A DNA stretch of 64,000 nt from an uncultured Bacteroidales bacterium (GTDB lineage Bacteria > Bacteroidota > Bacteroidia > Bacteroidales > P3), in contig CASEWE010000001.1 in the NCBI GenBank assembly GCA_949291555.1, positions 186,001 to 250,000 on the forward strand. Direction: 5' to 3'. A program made the position numbers and the translations under genes. The stretch's first letter is position 1, and each line of letters begins with the position of its first letter. Positions 61,200 through 64,000 of this stretch are shown here, in pieces. The notes beneath the pieces were generated by a model, which had not been told where the DNA came from, did no database searches, and saw only the letters and a list, made by a program, of their open reading frames with translations.

Positions 61200-63308
61200 A
61201 TGAATTCTCAACACACATGCGTTGATAAGGAGGCTTTGGTTTTCGATGCTTCGTCAACGCCCGGACGCTACACGGTAACGACCGCCTTGCCCTATGCCAA
61301 CGGCCCGGTCCATATCGGCCATCTGGCCGGGGTTTATGTGCCGGCGGATATTTACGTGCGGTATCTTCGGAGCCGGGGCCGCGACGTGGTTTTCATCGGA
61401 GGGTCGGACGAGCACGGCGTGCCCATCACCATCAAGGCCCGCAAGCAAGGCACCACGCCGCAAGCCATCGTGGATCATTTCCATGCGCTGATCAAGAAGT
61501 CTTTCGAGGATTTCGGCATTTCGTTCGACATCTATTCCCGGACTTCGAGCGCCCTGCATGCCCGGACGGCTTCCGATTTCTTCAAGAAACTTTACGAAGA
61601 GGGCTGTTTCATCGAAAAGACCTCCTGGCAGTATTACGATGAGGAAAACAAGCAGTTCCTGGCCGACCGCTACATTACCGGCACATGCCCGAGATGCGGG
61701 AGCGAAGGCGCATACGGGGATCAATGCGAAAAGTGCGGTTCCTCCCTCAGCCCCGACGAGCTGATCGAGCCCAAAAGCGCCATCAGCGGGAACGCGCCGG
61801 TAAAGAAAGAGACCAAGCACTGGTATTTGCCGCTCGACCAGTACGAGGGTTTCTTGCGGAAATGGATCCTGGAAGGCCATAAGGACGATTGGCGCACCAA
61901 TGTTTACGGGCAATGCAAGTCCTGGATAGACGGAGGCTTGCAGCCCCGCGCCGTTACGCGGGATTTGGACTGGGGGGTCCCGCTTCCGCTGCCCGGGACC
62001 GAAGGCAAGGTGCTGTACGTCTGGTTCGATGCGCCTATCGGCTATATATCGGCTACCAAGGAATTGCTTCCCGAAGGCTGGGAAAAATACTGGAAAGACA
62101 AGGATACCAAGCTGGTGCACTTCATCGGGAAGGACAACATCGTGTTCCATTGCATCATCTTCCCCTGCATGCTCAAGGCCCATGGCGGCTATGTCTTGCC
62201 CGACAACGTTCCGGCCAACGAGTTCCTTAACCTCGAAGGGGAGAAAATCTCCACTTCGCGCAACTGGGCGGTCTGGCTGCACGAGTATCTGGCCGATTTT
62301 CCCGGAAAGCAGGATGTTTTGCGCTACGTGCTCACGGCCAATGCGCCCGAAACGAAAGACAACGATTTCACATGGAAGGACTTCCAGGCGCGCAACAACA
62401 ACGAGCTGCTGGCCGTTTACGGCAATTTCGTGAACCGGACGGTGGTGCTAACCCACAAGTATTTCGGCGGGAAAGTACCGGAAGCCGCCCCCGAAGCGCT
62501 TTCGGCCGCCGACAAGGAGGCGCTCGGGCAGATGTGCGCTTATGCGGGGAAGATCGCCGCGAGCATAGAAGCCTACCGTTTCCGCGAGGGTTTGAACCAG
62601 ATGATGGATCTGGCCCGCTTGGGCAACAAGTACCTTACCGACAATGAACCTTGGAAAGTCTTCAAGACCGATCCTGCCCGAGTGGGGGTCGTGTTGAACG
62701 TGTCTTTGCAGATTGTTGGCCATCTGGCGGTCTTGAGCGAGCCTTTCCTGCCTTTCACCGCCCGCCGGCTCTACGGAATACTGGGCATGGAGCCTTTGCA
62801 TTGGGACGATGCGGCCCGGGAAGTGCTTCTGGAGGGCGGGCACGCGCTCAATCAGGCCGAATTCCTGTTCGAGAAAATCGAAGACGAGGCCATTGAAAAG
62901 CAGGTAGGGAAATTGCAGGCAGCCAAGGCGGAGAACCTCAGGAGCCTTCAGGAAGCCCGGCCGGACTATCCTTCCCTCAAGCCGGCAATCGCCTACGACG
63001 ATTTTGCCAGGCTCGACTTGCGGGTTGCCCGTATCGTGGCGGCGGAAAAGGTTCCCAAGACGAAGAAATTGCTCAAGCTTTCCTTGGATGCGGGCTTCGA
63101 GGCCCGTACCGTGGTGAGCGGCATTGCCGAGCACTTTTCCCCGGAGGAAATCATCGGCAAGCGGGTCTGCCTTTTGGCGAACCTGGAGCCGAAAATGTTC
63201 AAAGGCATCGAATCGCACGGCATGATCCTCATGGCGGAAGGTCCGGGCGGGAAACTGGTTTTTGTCGAACCGGATGCGGATGCCGTTTTAGGCTCGCAGA
63301 TTTCTTGA
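61200..63308 (+). CDS. metG: Methionyl-tRNA synthetase with C-terminal tRNA-binding domain
   Basis: 702 residues. [20 protein letters not shown] (HIGH), the zinc knuckle [49 protein letters not shown], and [11 protein letters not shown] in the KMSKS position, as usual in this group. The C-terminal ~105 residues form the EMAP/Trbp111-type OB fold ([20 protein letters not shown] ... [20 protein letters not shown]). Co-directional with mltG (7 bp apart). Confidence 0.97.
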   Translation: MNSQHTCVDKEALVFDASSTPGRYTVTTALPYANGPVHIGHLAGVYVPADIYVRYLRSRGRDVVFIGGSDEHGVPITIKARKQGTTPQAIVDHFHALIKKSFEDFGISFDIYSRTSSALHARTASDFFKKLYEEGCFIEKTSWQYYDEENKQFLADRYITGTCPRCGSEGAYGDQCEKCGSSLSPDELIEPKSAISGNAPVKKETKHWYLPLDQYEGFLRKWILEGHKDDWRTNVYGQCKSWIDGGLQPRAVTRDLDWGVPLPLPGTEGKVLYVWFDAPIGYISATKELLPEGWEKYWKDKDTKLVHFIGKDNIVFHCIIFPCMLKAHGGYVLPDNVPANEFLNLEGEKISTSRNWAVWLHEYLADFPGKQDVLRYVLTANAPETKDNDFTWKDFQARNNNELLAVYGNFVNRTVVLTHKYFGGKVPEAAPEALSAADKEALGQMCAYAGKIAASIEAYRFREGLNQMMDLARLGNKYLTDNEPWKVFKTDPARVGVVLNVSLQIVGHLAVLSEPFLPFTARRLYGILGMEPLHWDDAAREVLLEGGHALNQAEFLFEKIEDEAIEKQVGKLQAAKAENLRSLQEARPDYPSLKPAIAYDDFARLDLRVARIVAAEKVPKTKKLLKLSLDAGFEARTVVSGIAEHFSPEEIIGKRVCLLANLEPKMFKGIESHGMILMAEGPGGKLVFVEPDADAVLGSQIS

Positions 63309-63315
63309 AAAAGTC

Positions 63316-64000
63316 ATGACAGAGAAAAAAAGTAATAGCAAAGCCAAGCGGGGGCATCGAGGAAAAGCTACGGGAAAAAGCAAGAAGGGGTTTAGCAAAT
63401 CACTGAAAATCACGCTGTATTTAATAGCTGTTTTCCTGTTTGCCCTTATGGTCATGGTGGCTTCGGTCGGATTGGGTTCGGCCGTTAAAAAACGTACCGA
63501 AATCTTTATTCCGACAGGGGCGGGTTATGCCCAAGTGCAGGACAGCCTTCGGGCCAGCGGCGGCGTGCACATGTACAAGTTCAATCTCATTGCCCGGGCG
63601 AAGGCCTACCCGGAACTGGTGAAGCCCGGCCGTTATGTCTTGCAGCGGGGCATGACAGCTTTGCAGGTGGTAGGCAAATTGCGTTCCGGAGACCAGGATG
63701 AAATCAAATTGATTTTCAATAAGGTGCGAACCATTCCCCAGCTGGCCGGAATCGTTTCGCGCCAGATAGAGGCCGATTCGGCTTCGATTGCCGGCTTGCT
63801 GCTCGATGAAGGCTTCCTTGCCCGTTTTTCTTTTCCCGCAGACGAGCAGGGGCAAGAAACGGTGTCTTCCGGCAACCGTCTTCCTTTGGACAGGGATCGG
63901 GTAATGGCTTGTTTCATTCCCAACACGTATTATTGCTACTGGGATATGGATGCCGAAGCGTTCTTCGAACGCATGTACCGCGAACAGGACCGTTTCTGGA
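63316..64000 (+). CDS. mltG: Endolytic murein transglycosylase MltG (C-terminus outside window)
   Basis: 228 residues to the window edge. A very basic N-terminus (MTEKKSNSKAKRGHRGKATG) precedes one transmembrane helix (SLKITLYLIAVFLFALMVMV), then the LysM-like part (RTEIFIPTGAGYAQVQDSLR ... KPGRYVLQRGMTALQVVGKL) and the start of the YceG domain (VRTIPQLAGIVSRQIEADSA ... CFIPNTYYCYWDMDAEAFFERM). MltG cleaves nascent glycan strands at the inner membrane. A short insertion (PADEQGQETVSSGNRLPLDR) precedes FIPNTY. The catalytic Glu should be encoded past the edge. Confidence 0.93.
   Translation, partial: MTEKKSNSKAKRGHRGKATGKSKKGFSKSLKITLYLIAVFLFALMVMVASVGLGSAVKKRTEIFIPTGAGYAQVQDSLRASGGVHMYKFNLIARAKAYPELVKPGRYVLQRGMTALQVVGKLRSGDQDEIKLIFNKVRTIPQLAGIVSRQIEADSASIAGLLLDEGFLARFSFPADEQGQETVSSGNRLPLDRDRVMACFIPNTYYCYWDMDAEAFFERMYREQDRFW

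Noticed and set aside
1..64000. CRISPR array, insertion sequence or prophage
   Set aside because: No regularly spaced repeats, transposase, integrase or phage structural genes are visible in either strand.

Overview
The window reads as chromosomal DNA of a member of the Bacteroidota, most likely order Bacteroidales, with fairly high G+C. The evidence: proteins with type IX secretion (T9SS) C-terminal sorting domains, many SPII lipoproteins, promoters of the Bacteroidota form TTG-N19/20-TAnnTTTG, a SecA of about 1,100 residues, a DUF2795 protein, a DUF4175 protein beside ybeY and mnmG, and an rsmE-DUF4159 pair. There is no phage, insertion sequence or CRISPR array. The closest things to accessory DNA are a Fic gene with a tandem palindromic operator and a frameshifted AAA+ ATPase remnant. 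Genus cannot be named from sequence alone.

Layout. 1-10 kb (minus): a block of exported proteins (a large FN3/jelly-roll surface protein cut by the window edge, a T9SS protein, a small lipoprotein, an Omp28-type protein) around a membrane-bound TPR/HTH regulator. 10-12.3 kb: punA and lpxK (minus). 12.7-20.8 kb (plus): DUF2795, secA, a decayed DUF4143-type ATPase, prfB with its programmed +1 frameshift, and fic. 20.9-34.1 kb (minus): a secreted repeat protein split by an in-frame TAG, a second TPR/HTH regulator translationally coupled to a DUF2807 lipoprotein, DUF4159-rsmE, tyrS, a lipoprotein, a sugar MFS transporter, rubrerythrin, mnmD. Then tRNA-Leu(UAG), a PepSY-like lipoprotein, a MORN-repeat protein and nadA. 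39.2-55.1 kb (mostly plus): rpiB, a lutB-like gene, deoC, DUF4175, ybeY, mnmG, mutS, tRNA-Gly, tRNA-Leu(UAA), xseA, xseB. 55.3-61 kb (minus): gltX, a GNAT gene, dapF, a membrane protein, a serine hydrolase. 61.2-64 kb (plus): metG and the start of mltG.

Three higher-order patterns stand out. (1) The AT-rich 760-bp gap at 38.4-39.2 kb carries clustered DnaA-box-like repeats. Gene orientation and hand-sampled G/C strand skew tend to reverse there, and a perfect parS-like palindrome lies about 8 kb away with two weaker copies within 15 kb. Together these suggest the chromosomal replication origin region. (2) The octamer CTACGGCA occurs as doublets, centres 32, 32 and 22 bp apart, upstream of three exported-protein genes. 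Each of these genes is adjacent to a TPR/HTH regulator gene, which suggests a regulator-target module. (3) Several housekeeping proteins (YbeY above all, also MutS, and apparently RsmE, a GNAT and MltG) carry low-complexity insertions that their families normally lack.
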